Part shown: piece after piece, positions 1-11,575 of the stretch
How the letters are laid out: every line of letters starts with the position of its first letter
Numbering within the stretch: position 1 is the first letter of the stretch
Origin: Chinchilla lanigera
Taxonomy: Eukaryota; Chordata; Mammalia; Rodentia; Chinchillidae
Assembly: GCF_000276665.1 (NCBI RefSeq)
Contig: NW_004955416.1
Coordinates: 1,719,847 to 1,783,846 of the forward strand
Direction of reading: 5' to 3'
DNA: 64,000 nucleotides
Notes under the pieces: generated by a model
Seen by the model: the letters and a program-made list of their open reading frames with translations, nothing else
The model's database searches: none
Told to the model about the DNA's origin: nothing
Position numbers and translations under genes: made by a program

Positions 1-1627
1 GAATGCATTCAACTTAGGTAATGGGAATCGTGGTAGAGAAGTATGAATGAATTAAGGATATGTTTTTAAAATAGAAAACATGGATTTAAATATAAGGAGT
101 TAAAGCAAAAGGAGGAACCAAAATGAATTCCCAGGTTTTGATCATCTTGGTAAATGCTGATGTTATTTACTGAGGTGAGGATGGCCATGAAAGGAGCCGG
201 TTCCCCTGACGGTGGGGGATATGGAGAAAGAGGTGAATTCCTGGAATTCATGTCAAGGGGTCAAGGAGTGTGACAGAAATGCGAATCTGATGTTGAACAT
301 GTAATTTGGAGTTAAAGAGATAGATTTGAGATTTATGAAAAACAAAAGATGGTAGTTGCATATATTGCTTATTATATAAAGATAGATTAAGAAGGAACCC
401 TGGGGGCCGAATGTGTTTACAGTACCAGAGAAAGAAGAGCCAGTGAAGGTTGCTAGAGAAAGTGAGCAGAATGGCTGAGATAATCAAATATTGAATATGG
501 ACCTGTCCAATCTGCTAAGTACTTTTTCATGATAATGAAGATATTTTCTGAAAATGGTTCATAAACTACAAAGCATAAGCATGAAAGAGGCTCACCTTTA
601 CCTGCAGAGATTCTTACAAATGAGCTAATATTTTAAAACTTGTATTACTTTAAGGCTTATATGAAGGGAATTTTGTTTTTCAACGACTTTAAAAAAACCT
701 TCCTAGGTATAATCCCTCAAGTTTATTTAAGGATTTATGCACTTGATGCCTGATACGTTAGCATGAAGGGACCTATATGAGAACCAGAGCCTCTGCAAAC
801 CACGGGCAGACTTCAGATCCTGTCCAGGGACACCTGTGTGAAGGACATGGGACACGTCTCCTCCAAATGGTGTTCACATTTATTGAATAATATATTGATA
901 ATAAAATGGCCAAGGACTTTTGTAAATGCCTTCCCTGCCCACCCCTGCTCTGATTCTTACCCCAATCCTCCCGGTGTGGCACCTTTGGTGGCGGCACATG
1001 CTGCCATCCCCAAGTCCTTGTGCAAACTGTGTGTGGCTTCCAGCACTTAAATGGAATCTTACTTATTCACAGATGCCATTTTATAGAACTGTAAAAGGGG
1101 ATGCACATGGCTTTTGACAGGGGTGCACAACTCCAACATGGCCTTCCACTATTTTTGGAATAGGTTGCTGTAGCTCCAGGTTCTGGGTCTTCTCCCTTAG
1201 AAACTGGGTGAAACCTGTTCTGTAAGAGCACTTTTTGTAACTGAAAACTACCTATAAAGCATCCTCTAGCATCTGTGTAAGTAAACTGCCAGTGTGAGTT
1301 GGAAAAGTGTGATTTGGGGGCTTTGTTTCCAAATAGCACCTTTAAAGTAGGTATTTTTAAAAAGTTTATTATTTATGATAATAATAGTAAAATTACTATT
1401 TTGGCATTTTATTTGGTTTTAAGATCTAAAAAGTAGTCAAAGCACACATAAATTGTCTTATTGTCATAGAATCTATGAGTGAAGAAATGCCAAACTGAGG
1501 TTTTAATTTGAAGCAGTTGCTTGGAATTACAATCTTTGGGGGTATTTTCTTAATGTGCAGAGGCAGCCTCTTCGGAGGAGACAACAGAAAGTGTCTGTCT
1601 CTAGACAGAAGCATTAACTCTTGGGTG

Positions 1628-1743
1628 AGGGGCTGGGGATTTAGCTCAGCGGCACAGCACCTGCCTGGCAAGCACAAGGTCATGAGTTCAATTCCTGGTA
1701 CCGGAAGAAAAACAAAACAAACAAACAAACAAACAAAAAAGGG
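1628..1743 (+). mobile_element. ID-like (tRNA-derived) SINE with target duplication
   Basis: Starts GGGGCTGGGGATTTAGCTCA (A-box TTTAGCTCAGCGGC), has a B-box GGTCATGAGTTCAATTCC, then a near-palindromic GGTACCGG and an A-rich (CAAA)n tail. It is flanked by an 11-bp perfect target-site duplication ACTCTTGGGTG at 1617-1627 and 1744-1754. This is a typical alanine-tRNA-like rodent ID-type SINE inserted by L1 machinery. The short open frame across it is incidental. Confidence 0.93.
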
Positions 1744-1849
1744 ACTCTTGGGTGGAAGAAACAGGCAATTTCTGTTGGTGAAATGTTATCACTGAAATGG
1801 TGAAATAGTTATCACTGAAAAGCAAATTACTACCTGACAGATCAAATCA

Positions 1850-2985
1850 AGGAACCCTAGAACAGGATATGAAGAGAAAAGTTGATGGAAAACATGGAGA
1901 AACACAGGTGTAAAGAAAATGGATTCAGAAATTAAAGCTGTTCAAGCCCACATCTATTTCATGTAAGTTGAGAGGAAATACTCAAATAATACCCAGTTAC
2001 TTCCTAGACATGAAGAAGAACATAGCATTTTTATTGAAAGAGCCCCCAAGGACAACCAGCAATAAAGGCACACATGTATATATTCTTAAATTTTTATAAT
2101 GAACTTTGAGAAATTAATGACTTAGAAAAGTTCTGAGAGATAGCAAACTTATCAGCTACAACACTGAGTAAAAAAATGAAGGAATAATTTTTAAATTCTG
2201 AGGAGAAAATCTTTGAGCCAAGAATTCTATATTTAGCCAAACTATCATTAAAGTGAATGAGGAAAATAAATTCTTTTGAGAAAAACAGAGCTCAGAGAAT
2301 TAATATTCAAATATTGTCTCTAAAAAGAAAATGAATCCAGAAAGTAGAGTAGCCAAAGGTATACTGAACAAGGAAATTCCTAAAATAATGCTTTAGTATT
2401 AATGGTAAACGTTTAATTTTGGTAATCCGCTAGTAAAAATTTCAGGTGGTATCAACATGGGTTGTGCCAGGGATGTGACAAAATTTTGCAGGGGGAAAAT
2501 AAAGGAAAATCAGGCAACCCTTGTATTGTTCCAGGTTAGAGGGTAGATATATAATTATTGTAGGTGTCTTTAGAATCACAGCTGCTATGGGTGTTGAAGT
2601 TTAGACTCAATTCATCATGTCCCAAGCAGTGAGGAAAAATGAAGCAAAGACAGTTGCAAAATAAACGTGCTGGGGATAAATCCAAATACAACCAAATCAA
2701 AATAAATACAAGTGGGTCAGTTTAACCCAGACAGCTGGAAGCGATAGCCAGGACAATGTGAAGGAGAAAGAAATGACACATTTCAGTGTAAGAGAGGCCA
2801 AGACGAAGCAGGAGATAGATCTTTTGCAAATGGCAAGTGGACCAAGAGATGGAGGAAAAGGAGAAGAGAGGGGCAGGGAAAGGGATGTAAAAGAAATTAA
2901 GATGTGTTATGGACTTGTACCAAATACCCACATGGAAAGTAGGCATTAAAGGTCGCAGACATGTGCTAATAAAGAAGTACCCACC
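1850..2985 (+). mobile_element. L1 3' region (degenerate LINE)
   Basis: Sequence near 2215 (AAGAATTCTATATTTAGCCA) resembles the old L1 'ordered tandem ATTCTATA' segment. The stretch 2800-2985 (GATAGATCTTTTGCAAATGG, GGACCAAGAGATGGAGGAAA, ATGTGCTAATAAAG) closely parallels the ends at 5760-6110 and 36360-36510, so it is a shared L1 3' UTR. Boundaries are approximate, and the two parts may be separate insertions. Confidence 0.6.
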
Positions 2986-3871
2986 ATTTGCATACTTTTG
3001 ATTGTCTTTGTAGAAAAGATATTTCAACATTCATAGTTTCATAATTTGAAATAAAACTGTGTGGGAGTGGGCCTCATACAATTCCAAATGATTATGACCA
3101 AAATGTGAAAAAAGAAAGACAAAAAACAAAAATAAAAGCAACATTATATGTGTATGATCTTGAGAGTAAGAAAGACCTTCTTTAAACTGATAAAAAGCAA
3201 AAGACTTCAAGAAAGCATTTATTGACTATTTCAAAATTGAACATATATACATATATATGGTAGACATTATAAACAAAGTCAAAACAGGCAAATCATGAGA
3301 AAAGACACTTGTAACATATGTAACCAAGAACTTGTGCCAGTATCTATATGATTTGCAAAAATTCAGCAGTTTGATGATAATAATTATTGGCCCTTAGGAC
3401 TATAAAATGATACTACTACTTCAAAGGACTATTGACAGTCCTAAACAAATAAAAATTGTGCATACTTGATTATCAACCAAGATTACTTCTGTGTAAGTGA
3501 GACATCTGACAGGTTTGGACAGGGGTACTCAGATGTTTTGGACAGATACATCACAAACTGCCAACAGTAGTGAAGTCTTGGGAAATTACCAAGTGTGTGT
3601 TAGGGGAGACAGAAAATAGAGAAAATTATCAAATCGCACTTTGTTTATACAATGAAAATCATATCATCTAAAGTCATTAAAAATTAACTTTTCAGGATTT
3701 GTAACACTGAACCTTTTAATTTCAGCTTTACATATTCACAATTCAAGGCTCTCTTTTTGCAGTTAAAAAATAATTCCGGTCATTAACGTATGGTCCCAGG
3801 TTGAACCCCGGGTTTATGTAACCATGAATTTCTGTTCCTACGCTCACTTGATACAACAGGAAGAACTTTTA

Positions 3872-3967
3872 CTTATTTATTTATTTTTTCCGGTACCGGA
3901 AATCGAACTCAGGACCTTGTGCTTGCCAGAAAGGTGCTGTGCCGCTGAGCTAAATCCCAGCCCTGGC
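3872..3967 (-). mobile_element. ID-like SINE (minus strand) with target duplication
   Basis: Reverse complement of the same SINE as at 1628: the poly-T side (TTTATTTATT) comes first, then CCGGTACCGG, the B-box and A-box, ending with ...AAATCCCAGCCC. It is flanked by a 10-bp duplication AGAACTTTTA at 3862-3871 and 3968-3977. Confidence 0.92.
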
Positions 3968-5354
3968 AGAACTTTTAAATGAGGGTGAAGTTTACTTATA
4001 CCTTTCACATTGCATTGATGGATTTAGGTTAAAAGTTATCTGCCTTTGTCTTTGTACATATTGATTTGCAATCTCTATACATTTTTGTCTAACACCAATG
4101 TGGTTGGGCTTCTTTAGTCCACCATTTGGAATGGAAAATCTTGAAAAAGTACATCAAAGGCAGATTATTTTCTCCAGTTCTTTTAAAGGTATTTAGATAA
4201 TAGTAGGCAATGCACTTAAATTTTTAACTTCATTATATAAATAGCATTAAACCAGTCATAAAATGATTGTCAATAATAGGAAATTGTTTCACTGACCTTT
4301 TATACATAACTATGAGTCATTTTTCCTCCTCAAAATGAGAAGTGAGGGGTTTTTTTCCTTTTTTTTTAAAGTTAGGTTATCAGTATTCAACTTTTGATTG
4401 TATTTTTCTCCTGCTTTGGATTTTTTTCCTATCCATCATTATATTTCTTTTAGAAACTTCTTTAAATTTTTTTAGGGGAGGGAACAAAGCTAACAAAGAA
4501 ACAGATGTGTCCCATATAAAATATGCAATAAATCTTGTCCCACAAATTCTTTGCTCTGAACTTTCTGACAGAAACTGTCAAATATCCACTTTAATTCAGG
4601 TATAAAATGTTCGCTCCATGTCATGGCGCCAACCACCATATGCCAGCATAAAGTTAGTGACCAGCAATAAAAACAGCAGTGTAAGCACCTTTGAAACCGT
4701 ACAAGGCATCGTGGGTGAGAACGACCCATATAAATCCATGGGGAATTAATCTCAGCCTTGCTACTATCCTGCTGCGCATTTACAATGGGTTTCTACTCCC
4801 TCACAGCACTAGTAGTAATACTTTTTAAAAGGAGAGAGAAAATAAGAGAGCCATGCGTCCACCTAATGAGATTGGGGGTGGGGGGCTTCATGGATCAGAA
4901 AGCAACAGCTTTTCCTCCTACTGCTCTAGGCTCTGGCATCCCCGTGATGAGGTAGAGTGAGCCTCAGTTGAACATGTGGGGTTCTTCCTCAGCTCGCCTT
5001 GCCTGGTTTCACAGATCATGTGAAACCAATCTCCCTGAAGCACAATCTCAAGAAATGACTTCAGGTTCATAAATCATCCTTATCATCCCACAGGAGGAGG
5101 CATGCTGTGCTTTTTCACCAGTGAAACCCTTCAAGCCTCATTTTCATGAGGTTTTCTTGGAGTTTTGCTTTTGTTTGTTTTTGTTTGGTTTTGACTTTTG
5201 CTTCCTTTCTGGAATCAGCTCCATACCACTTGCACATTTACCTTCAGGCTTCTGCCCAAAGGAGATGGTGGCACTTGAGTTTACCTAATACACTATTGGG
5301 ACATTTTCATTTCTCTCAGATTTCAAGGGAGACCTGTTTTGTAGAAAGGGCCTC

Positions 5355-5380
<26 letters not shown>
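5355..5380 (+). repeat. (TG)13 microsatellite
   Basis: Uninterrupted TG run followed by TATGTGTATA. Confidence 0.95.
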
Positions 5381-5389
<9 letters not shown>

Positions 5390-5684
5390 ACATGGCTTGT
5401 CATGTACTTACAAGCGTCACACTTGTTTCCGTGAATATAGGGAAACTCAATATCTGATAATATTTTGATAATCCTTCGTAGTTATACATTTTTGTCTTTT
5501 AAGATCTCATTTAAAAATACTGTTGGAAAATTATTTTGAAATGCTCTTTCATGAGTTTGTAGATTTTTGCTTTATTTGAGGTTACATCCCCACTTTAAAA
5601 CAAAGGCAAAGTTTTCAATATTTATAAACTTAAATATATGCTAATTGTAAAAGTAGTCACTTAACAGTTGGTCTCTTCCTTGAC

Positions 5685-6118
5685 ATGTTGAAAGGAAAAG
5701 GAAAATATTCTAAAATATATAAATAAAGTGCAAAATAAAAGAGGTAATGGATGCAGGGAGATCTTTTCAAATGGGAAAGGGAACAAGAGACAGAAGGAGG
5801 GGCAAGGGAAGGAAGGGAAAAGGGATTCTTAAAAATTGAAAAAAAATGGAAATCTTGTTTTACAAGAATAAGATCTAGAAGAAGCAGGGAGGGGTGGGAG
5901 AGAAAGAGGACTAAATAAACAAAAAATTAAGAAGTGTTATTTAGCCGGGGATGTAGCTCAGTGGTACAGAGCCTGCCTGGCAAGCACAGGGTCCTGAGTT
6001 CTAGTTATGGTACCACAAAAAAAAAAAAAAAAAAAAAGAAAAGAGAAGGTTATATAAATGTACAAACTCTCTGTGATAAATCTAATCATTATGTACTACA
6101 AACATGTACTAATGTAAA
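5685..6118 (+). mobile_element. L1 3' UTR fragment, split by a SINE
   Basis: GGGAGATCTTTTCAAATGGG, AACAAGAGACAGAAGGAGGG and, after the SINE, ATTATGTACTACAAACATGT ACTAAT match the L1 3' ends at 2800-2985 and 36360-36510 in order. The ID-like SINE at 5944-6045 interrupts it. Confidence 0.65.
5944..6045 (+). mobile_element. ID-like SINE inserted in an L1 3' end
   Basis: GCCGGGGATGTAGCTCAGTG start, B-box-like GGTCCTGAGTTCTAG, GGTACCAC and a long A-tail. It sits inside a degenerate L1 3' UTR whose sequence resumes after the tail; GAAGTGTTAT before and GAAGGTTAT after look like an imperfect target duplication. Confidence 0.88.
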
Positions 6119-6748
6119 AATTTTCAAACAGGCAAAGCAGGAAATTCTCTTATCTATTCAGTATGATTTTAACTATAGAGAAAGCACAAATGACTGTGAT
6201 TATGAAATACGTATCTACATTTGTGAAAATGAATTTAAAGAAAGACTTGTGCATCATTGTGATTTTTTTTCTCAAATGTCCAAATATTCTACAATGAAGA
6301 TTTATTACACATTAAAATTTGGAGGAAATATAAAAATTTGCTAAAAAGGACCCACTTTAAATTTTATTCTTATTGAATCCATTTTTAAATTGTTACTATA
6401 GTAAAGTGTTTATTTAATATTTTTACCGACAAAAGCTTTCCACAAGAGGCTACCAAATATTATGAAAAGATCACTCTGGAAGAATCTTCCTGGAATTATG
6501 TTACACTGACTATCAGCACTTTCACCAGAGCAGAGGTATAATTAGTGTAGTCACTTTGAAAACCAAACCTAGTTCTTTTGTTTCCTTTTACTGACTCTGA
6601 TAACGATCAATTGTGCTAATGGTCCTTCTACTTATATTCTATTAGTGGAACAAATTAAATGTGTTTTAATGTGAAAAATATCTGCTGCATCATCTTCTTT
6701 GAGAACCCCAGTTTTCCCAAGTATTTCTTTTGTTAGAAATATTACCCA

Positions 6749-6906
6749 GCTGGCCATGATGGTGTATGCCTGTAACCCCAGCACTCGGGAGGGTGAGGCA
6801 GGAGGATCACCATGAGTTTGAGGCCAGCCTGGGCTACACAGCAAGTTCAAGGCCAGCCTGAACTACATAGTGAGGCCCAGTCTGCAAACAAAAAAAAAAG
6901 AAAAAA
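6749..6906 (+). mobile_element. B1-type (7SL-derived) SINE with target duplication
   Basis: GCTGGCCATGATGGTGTATG, CCTGTAACCCCAGCACTCGG and GTTTGAGGCCAGCCTGGGCT are diagnostic of 7SL-derived B1/Alu-type SINEs, and the AGTTCAAGGCCAGCCTGAAC segment is rodent-like. It has an A-rich tail. A 14-bp target duplication with one mismatch flanks it: AGAAATATTACCCA at 6735-6748 and AGAAATACTACCCA at 6907-6920. Confidence 0.94.
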
Positions 6907-7774
6907 AGAAATACTACCCAAGAAGCAGATTGCTGCTGACCTTCATGGCACCTAGATAGTTGGTAACATCACAGTTATTGAAGTTATATAATTCATGGAT
7001 ACTATTGCTAGTGGACCCATTTAAATTCCCTACTACAAGAAATTCTTGACTGCAGAAAAAGTAGATTAAAGTGCATTTTGATGTTCAAAATAATAGGAGG
7101 TATGGGGGAATTCAGACATATTTTTGTTTCAGTGAATTAGTTTCCTGAGTATACTTAGCTTTTATCAGAGTTCCATTAAAAAACTGGTTTACAGACAGTT
7201 GAGGTTGCTGCATGATTACTTGCAAGGCCTTCTGGTGGTCCACTCGCTTTTATGACTGAACGTCTAAACGGTTGTTTTTCTAGAGGTAGTGTTTTCCATT
7301 GAACAAATGCCTTAAACTACAAAATAGTCAGAGGTTTGGTGTAAATAAACTTAGGTAAAGAAATCTCCTTTAGAAAGTTATGAGTGACATGTTAGATTTT
7401 ATCTCATGTGTGAGTCTGGCATTTTTTTCCTCTTAGTTTTAGATGAAGATCAATTGTAAGCTATTAATATCGCTGACTATGCAAAACAGCGTTTTAGATG
7501 GTTTATTCTTTATAATGTGATTAAGACTATTCTTTATACTGGATATATTTCTGGGCAATTCGTAAAAATATGTGGAATGGTTGCTTTATAGAGATTATAG
7601 AATTTCACATTTGTGTCCATGTATAAGATATAAAGGGCTTCAGTGTAGGAGACTCTCCATGTAAATTTAACTTGTGCAAATGCTTATTTTTCAGTTATGA
7701 CCTACATTTCTCTTGTCTCATTTATAATGACATGACAGTTTTATAGTTTTAAGCAGGAACGTGTGAAGAATACC

Positions 7775-7885
7775 AGTGTGATGTAGTGAAATCTGCAATG
7801 GACCAAGGAATAAGTTTGCTCTATTTTGCCCCCATATTAACTGTGTGACCTTAGGAAAGTCACTCGCAATGTGCAGTGCAGCTGC
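7775..7885 (+). mobile_element. MIR SINE fragment
   Basis: ATTAACTGTGTGACCTTAGG and AAAGTCACTCGC match the MIR core; degenerate. Confidence 0.6.
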
Positions 7886-8030
7886 ATCCAAACAGCATCT
7901 GTTGCTTTTTCTGGTTGTACTAAATGAGGCTTTTTCATCAAAGAGCCATTGGAAACGTGGAAAACAGAAACCATCTCAAGTGGGTAGGCAGAAGTAGCAC
8001 GTGTAATATTTGGTATATTACCTTCTAATA

Positions 8031-8108
8031 TTTTATTTTATTTTATTTTTATTTTTATTTTTTAATTTTTTTTTTGGTTTTTCTCCGGTACCGGGAACCG
8101 AACTCATG
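8031..8108 (-). mobile_element. ID-like SINE cut by the assembly gap
   Basis: A (TTTTA)n/T-rich tail from about 8031, then CCGGTACCGGGAACCGAACT and CATG at 8108, where the N run starts. It is the 3' part of a minus-strand copy of the same SINE family; the 5' part is lost in the gap. Confidence 0.88.
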
Positions 8109-8208
8109 NNNNNNNNNNNNNNNNNNNNNNNNNNNNNNNNNNNNNNNNNNNNNNNNNNNNNNNNNNNNNNNNNNNNNNNNNNNNNNNNNNNNNNNNNNNN
8201 NNNNNNNN
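8109..8208. other. Assembly gap (100 N)
   Basis: Exactly 100 consecutive N. A round number suggests a gap of unknown size. It begins inside a minus-strand ID-like SINE, so the missing sequence includes at least the rest of that SINE. Confidence 0.99.
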
Positions 8209-8283
8209 CAGAATATATTATGGCTAGATATTACTTCTGTGACATATTCTAACATAGTTTTTTGCAATTTAAGCTTTATTTTG

Positions 8284-8466
8284 TGTGCGTATAAGGAAAA
8301 AAATTCAAGATACAGAATATATCAAATGAAATAATGTATAAATAAATAAATAACAGTATAAAGAACATATATTTTATGTGCTTATAAGGAAAGACAAATT
8401 TCAAGATATAGAGTATAAAATATCAAATGAAATAATGTGTAAACAAATAACAATATAAAGAATGTA
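8284..8466 (+). repeat. Diverged tandem duplication, two units of about 93 bp
   Basis: Unit 1 (from 8284, TGTGCGTATAAGG) and unit 2 (from 8377, TGTGCTTATAAGG) share in order TTCAAGATA, ATATCAAATGAAATAATGT and AATAACA-TATAAAGAA. They sit between the assembly gap and the MTX2 pseudogene, on the pseudogene's 3' side. Confidence 0.8.
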
Positions 8467-8614
8467 TATAGGATATATTATATATTTTTTTGAGGTTTAG
8501 AAAACAGTATTCTTAATTTTAAAGTTCTAATACCAGTATCTAATATAACATCCAAGTAACACATATTTTAAAAATTAGATTTTTATAAAAGAATGACTAA
8601 GTTAACATGTATCT

Positions 8615-9398
8615 CTAAGACAACTTCCCTTTACCACAATTTTCAAAATAGTGATATTTAATTCTTCTACAGAAAGCAAAGAGGTTGCTGTAAGTTTTCA
8701 CCTTTTCAGAAAGATTATCATTGGTCAATTTTGTGGTAAGAATGGTGCACAGATGGCCAAATACCAATGCATTAAAGTCAGCAGGCTGCTTATTGAAGAA
8801 ATATGGTTGTGTTTCCAGTCTCTGAGAAAGAGCTTGACAGCCCTGGTCAACATCTTCAAAAACCTGGCCTGAAATCTTGTTTCCCCATCCAATAGCTTTC
8901 ATATTATGTTAACTTCCTACTACTTCTGATAGGCCAAAATATGGTTCAGAGGCCAAGGGTAAAATCTGTGTCTAGCATGAGCAATCTCCCCTACTGTAGC
9001 GTCATCACACCACTAAGTATTTTAACTTTGCAGTCAGCAGCATATTGACTAATTCCACGTAAGCTTTCATTTCTGCTTTTTGGTCTTCATACAACCCATC
9101 ACTACAAGAATGGCCCTTGGCTTTAAAGAACTGAACTATTGGACCAAGTTTGATACTGTTTGATTTCCCACATGAATAAAAGGTACTTTACCAGATGGAG
9201 CCGTACATTCTACAGTTGCCCTGCAAACCACTTTGATAGGTGGATTACACATCTGCAAAAGGCCTGGACAGCAAGAGAAGTTGCACTGGCAGAAAGCAAA
9301 ATGTGCTCCCCTTTCAATTGCTGATATAATGTAGCATTTTCAGGCCAACATTCTTTTGCTGGTATCTGGCAGACAAAGGCTTCTGCCACTAAAGACAT
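8615..9398 (-). pseudogene. MTX2P: MTX2 (metaxin-2) processed pseudogene
   Basis: An intronless, near full-length copy of the metaxin-2 coding sequence on the minus strand. The start ATG is at 9398-9396, with [12 protein letters not shown] and [15 protein letters not shown]. The end carries [38 protein letters not shown] and [13 protein letters not shown], followed by TAG at 8617-8615. The span is 784 nt against about 792 nt for a 263-codon parent. Metaxin-2 is a mitochondrial outer-membrane import/SAM-associated protein. This copy is dead: a 1-nt deletion near 9257 shifts frame after the AVQAF segment, another small deletion lies in the YLQW region, and two adjacent TAG codons (8917-8922) replace the Gln-Trp of the parent. 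Absence of introns across the whole length points to LINE-mediated retrotransposition into the FMN1 intron. No clear poly(A) tract or target duplication was resolved. Confidence 0.93.
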
Positions 9399-9679
9399 GT
9401 CAGCTGGGTAGCACCTTATCTGCTGTTTTATATTCACTTTTCATTTATAATTATGTCATAGCATTTTCCCATGATATTCTTTACAAGAAGGGTATGTGGA
9501 TCCAGTAAGTGTGTTTCAAGCCTTGGCAACTTTATTCTAGGGACATATATGTTACTAGAGGAAAAATAGAATGCTCAGTTACTCAAACAAGTCTCACAGG
9601 AATCCAAGAAAAGTTGGACAAGGAAATGTTATTGTATGACAAAGAATTGTGGTGGGTACTGGTCACAGTGATTTTAATG

Positions 9680-9910
9680 ATTGACATTTATTGAGTGCAT
9701 GTGCCAGATGCAATGGCCGGGCACCTGACAAACATAGCTGTTCATTATTACAATTGTCTCAAGTAGGTCTTCTTATTACTTCTATTCAAAAGTTAGACAT
9801 CTGAGTCTTAGCCAAGTTAAACAGCCCCGCAAAGCCAATAGTTAGAAAGTAATGGAGCATTTGAGGCTCTGACTCCACCATTATTCACAGTATAGGGCCT
9901 ACCTTATATG
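9680..9910 (-). mobile_element. MIR SINE
   Basis: GACATTTATTGAGTGCATGT, GTAGGTCTTCTTATTACTTC and CAAGTTAAACAGCCCCGCAA follow the complement of MIR in order. Confidence 0.75.
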
Positions 9911-11451
9911 TGACTTGAAAGGTTTAAGTGAAAGGCATGAATGCCTCAGCACACACTGAGTACTCAGTCAGTGTTGGCCATAATCAGTCCCACCAGCCCT
10001 GATATGATTATCCCGGTCAGTTACATCACACTACATTACACCGCATGAGCAGCTGATCAGCCAGTGGACTGACTGCAGTGCGTGTCATTAGCTGTGTGTA
10101 AAATCCAAGATCTATTCAATTGCCTGTTTAACTTACTTACAAACTGTAGCATAAAGGGTTTACCCTAGGTAATTTCTTAAGTGTCTCATAGCTCCAGAGT
10201 TCTCATATGTAAGTTGTATTTTAGGTCGTCTGCAAGTGGACAGGCTAAGGTGTGAAGAATCAAATGACACCCCTAAACAATATAGTAGTAATCATAGTCA
10301 GTTGTGGGGAATTTTTAAAAAGTCAGAAGAGGTTTTTTTTCAATTTGATAAATGAGGTTCTTTCTTTAGATATAAAGACAAATGAAATCTTGACTTTTGA
10401 AGAGTACCACATTAGAGAGAGAAATGAACTTGTGGCGTGTTACCACTTTGCTTATGAACCTGTTGCAAATTCAAATTAGCACCTTCATCTGTAGTCATTC
10501 TTAATGAATGAAACAAGCTACTGATTTATAAACACTAGGTTTATAGTCTCAAGTGCTAAGTATTTGAACACAAATTTACAACAGCAAAGAACTAAACATA
10601 TTCCATGCCTTCCAGAATTGTACACCTTTAGGTTAGTGCTAACACCAAGATAGGATGGAGTTGTTTTAAAAAGGAGACTTTTTTCCAATAATAGTATATT
10701 TATAATTTATCACCAATGGTTATTAGAGCTTTGTGACTCTAAACCCCTAAGGTTTTGAAACGTCACAAAAGTTTTGATGGAACAAATTAGGAGTAGCCCT
10801 CTTTAAAAAATCTAGCTTCTTTGCAATGTCTTATATTTTCTAAATAACGACTATTCCTTGAAGTGATAGGATTCATTACTTCACATAACACCCCCAATTT
10901 TTCTAAAGTACTATAAGAGAACCAACCATTCTCTTTGGGAATGAGATGGCTAAGAGACAAAAGAGATACTATAAGGAAACAGGACTTACCTATAATTATT
11001 CTCAACATGAAAAGTCATACTTTACAGATATACTTATTTAGATGTATACTTACTTAGATGAAAGTAACTAAGAAGCAATATCTCTAAAAAAGATAGGTGT
11101 CACTTCTGTTAATGTTGATAAATGAAAGGTATGCATAGGCCTAGAAGATGATATAACATGGAATATTTCAGGCTTTGAGAATGTAACCACCTGCCTCCCA
11201 TTAATGTTAAATGAGCCTCTCACTGGGTCATTCTAAAATGTTTACCCTGATGGTCTGCTTTAAAGCATCAAGTGTCAGGAAATTTAGAATGAAAGCTGAA
11301 ATTCCATCTTGGAACTTTCTCTCTGGTATGTATACTTCTATGCCAAATGTGTAGTACAGTGCAGCCCCAAGGCATCACCTTAGCATCTGAGAATTCTGGA
11401 GAAAAACACCACCCCCTGGGAAGTGGCAGGGACATTGGAAAGTGTTTTAGA

Positions 11452-11575
11452 TTATGAGTCAAAAACCTGGATTCTGCCACTATTAGTGTGACTCAGGAAA
11501 GTCACTTCATCAAGCTGGGCTTCCATTTTCTCTACTGTAAAATTAAATGGTTAGACTAGATGAGAGCTAGGTGAA
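11452..11575 (+). mobile_element. MIR SINE
   Basis: AACCTGGATTCTGCCACTAT, AGTGTGACTCAGGAAAGTCA and TTAGACTAGATGAGAGCTAG follow MIR core order. Confidence 0.75.

Noticed and set aside
1658..1700. Functional tRNA gene
   Set aside because: Box A and B are present but this is a SINE: target duplications, A-tail, and no intact cloverleaf or acceptor stem.
1508..1795. 95-residue open frame
   Set aside because: Spans an ID-like SINE and its tail.
5934..6344. 136-residue open frame starting in a SINE
   Set aside because: The frame runs through the SINE and its A-tail (poly-Lys) into L1 sequence; not a gene.
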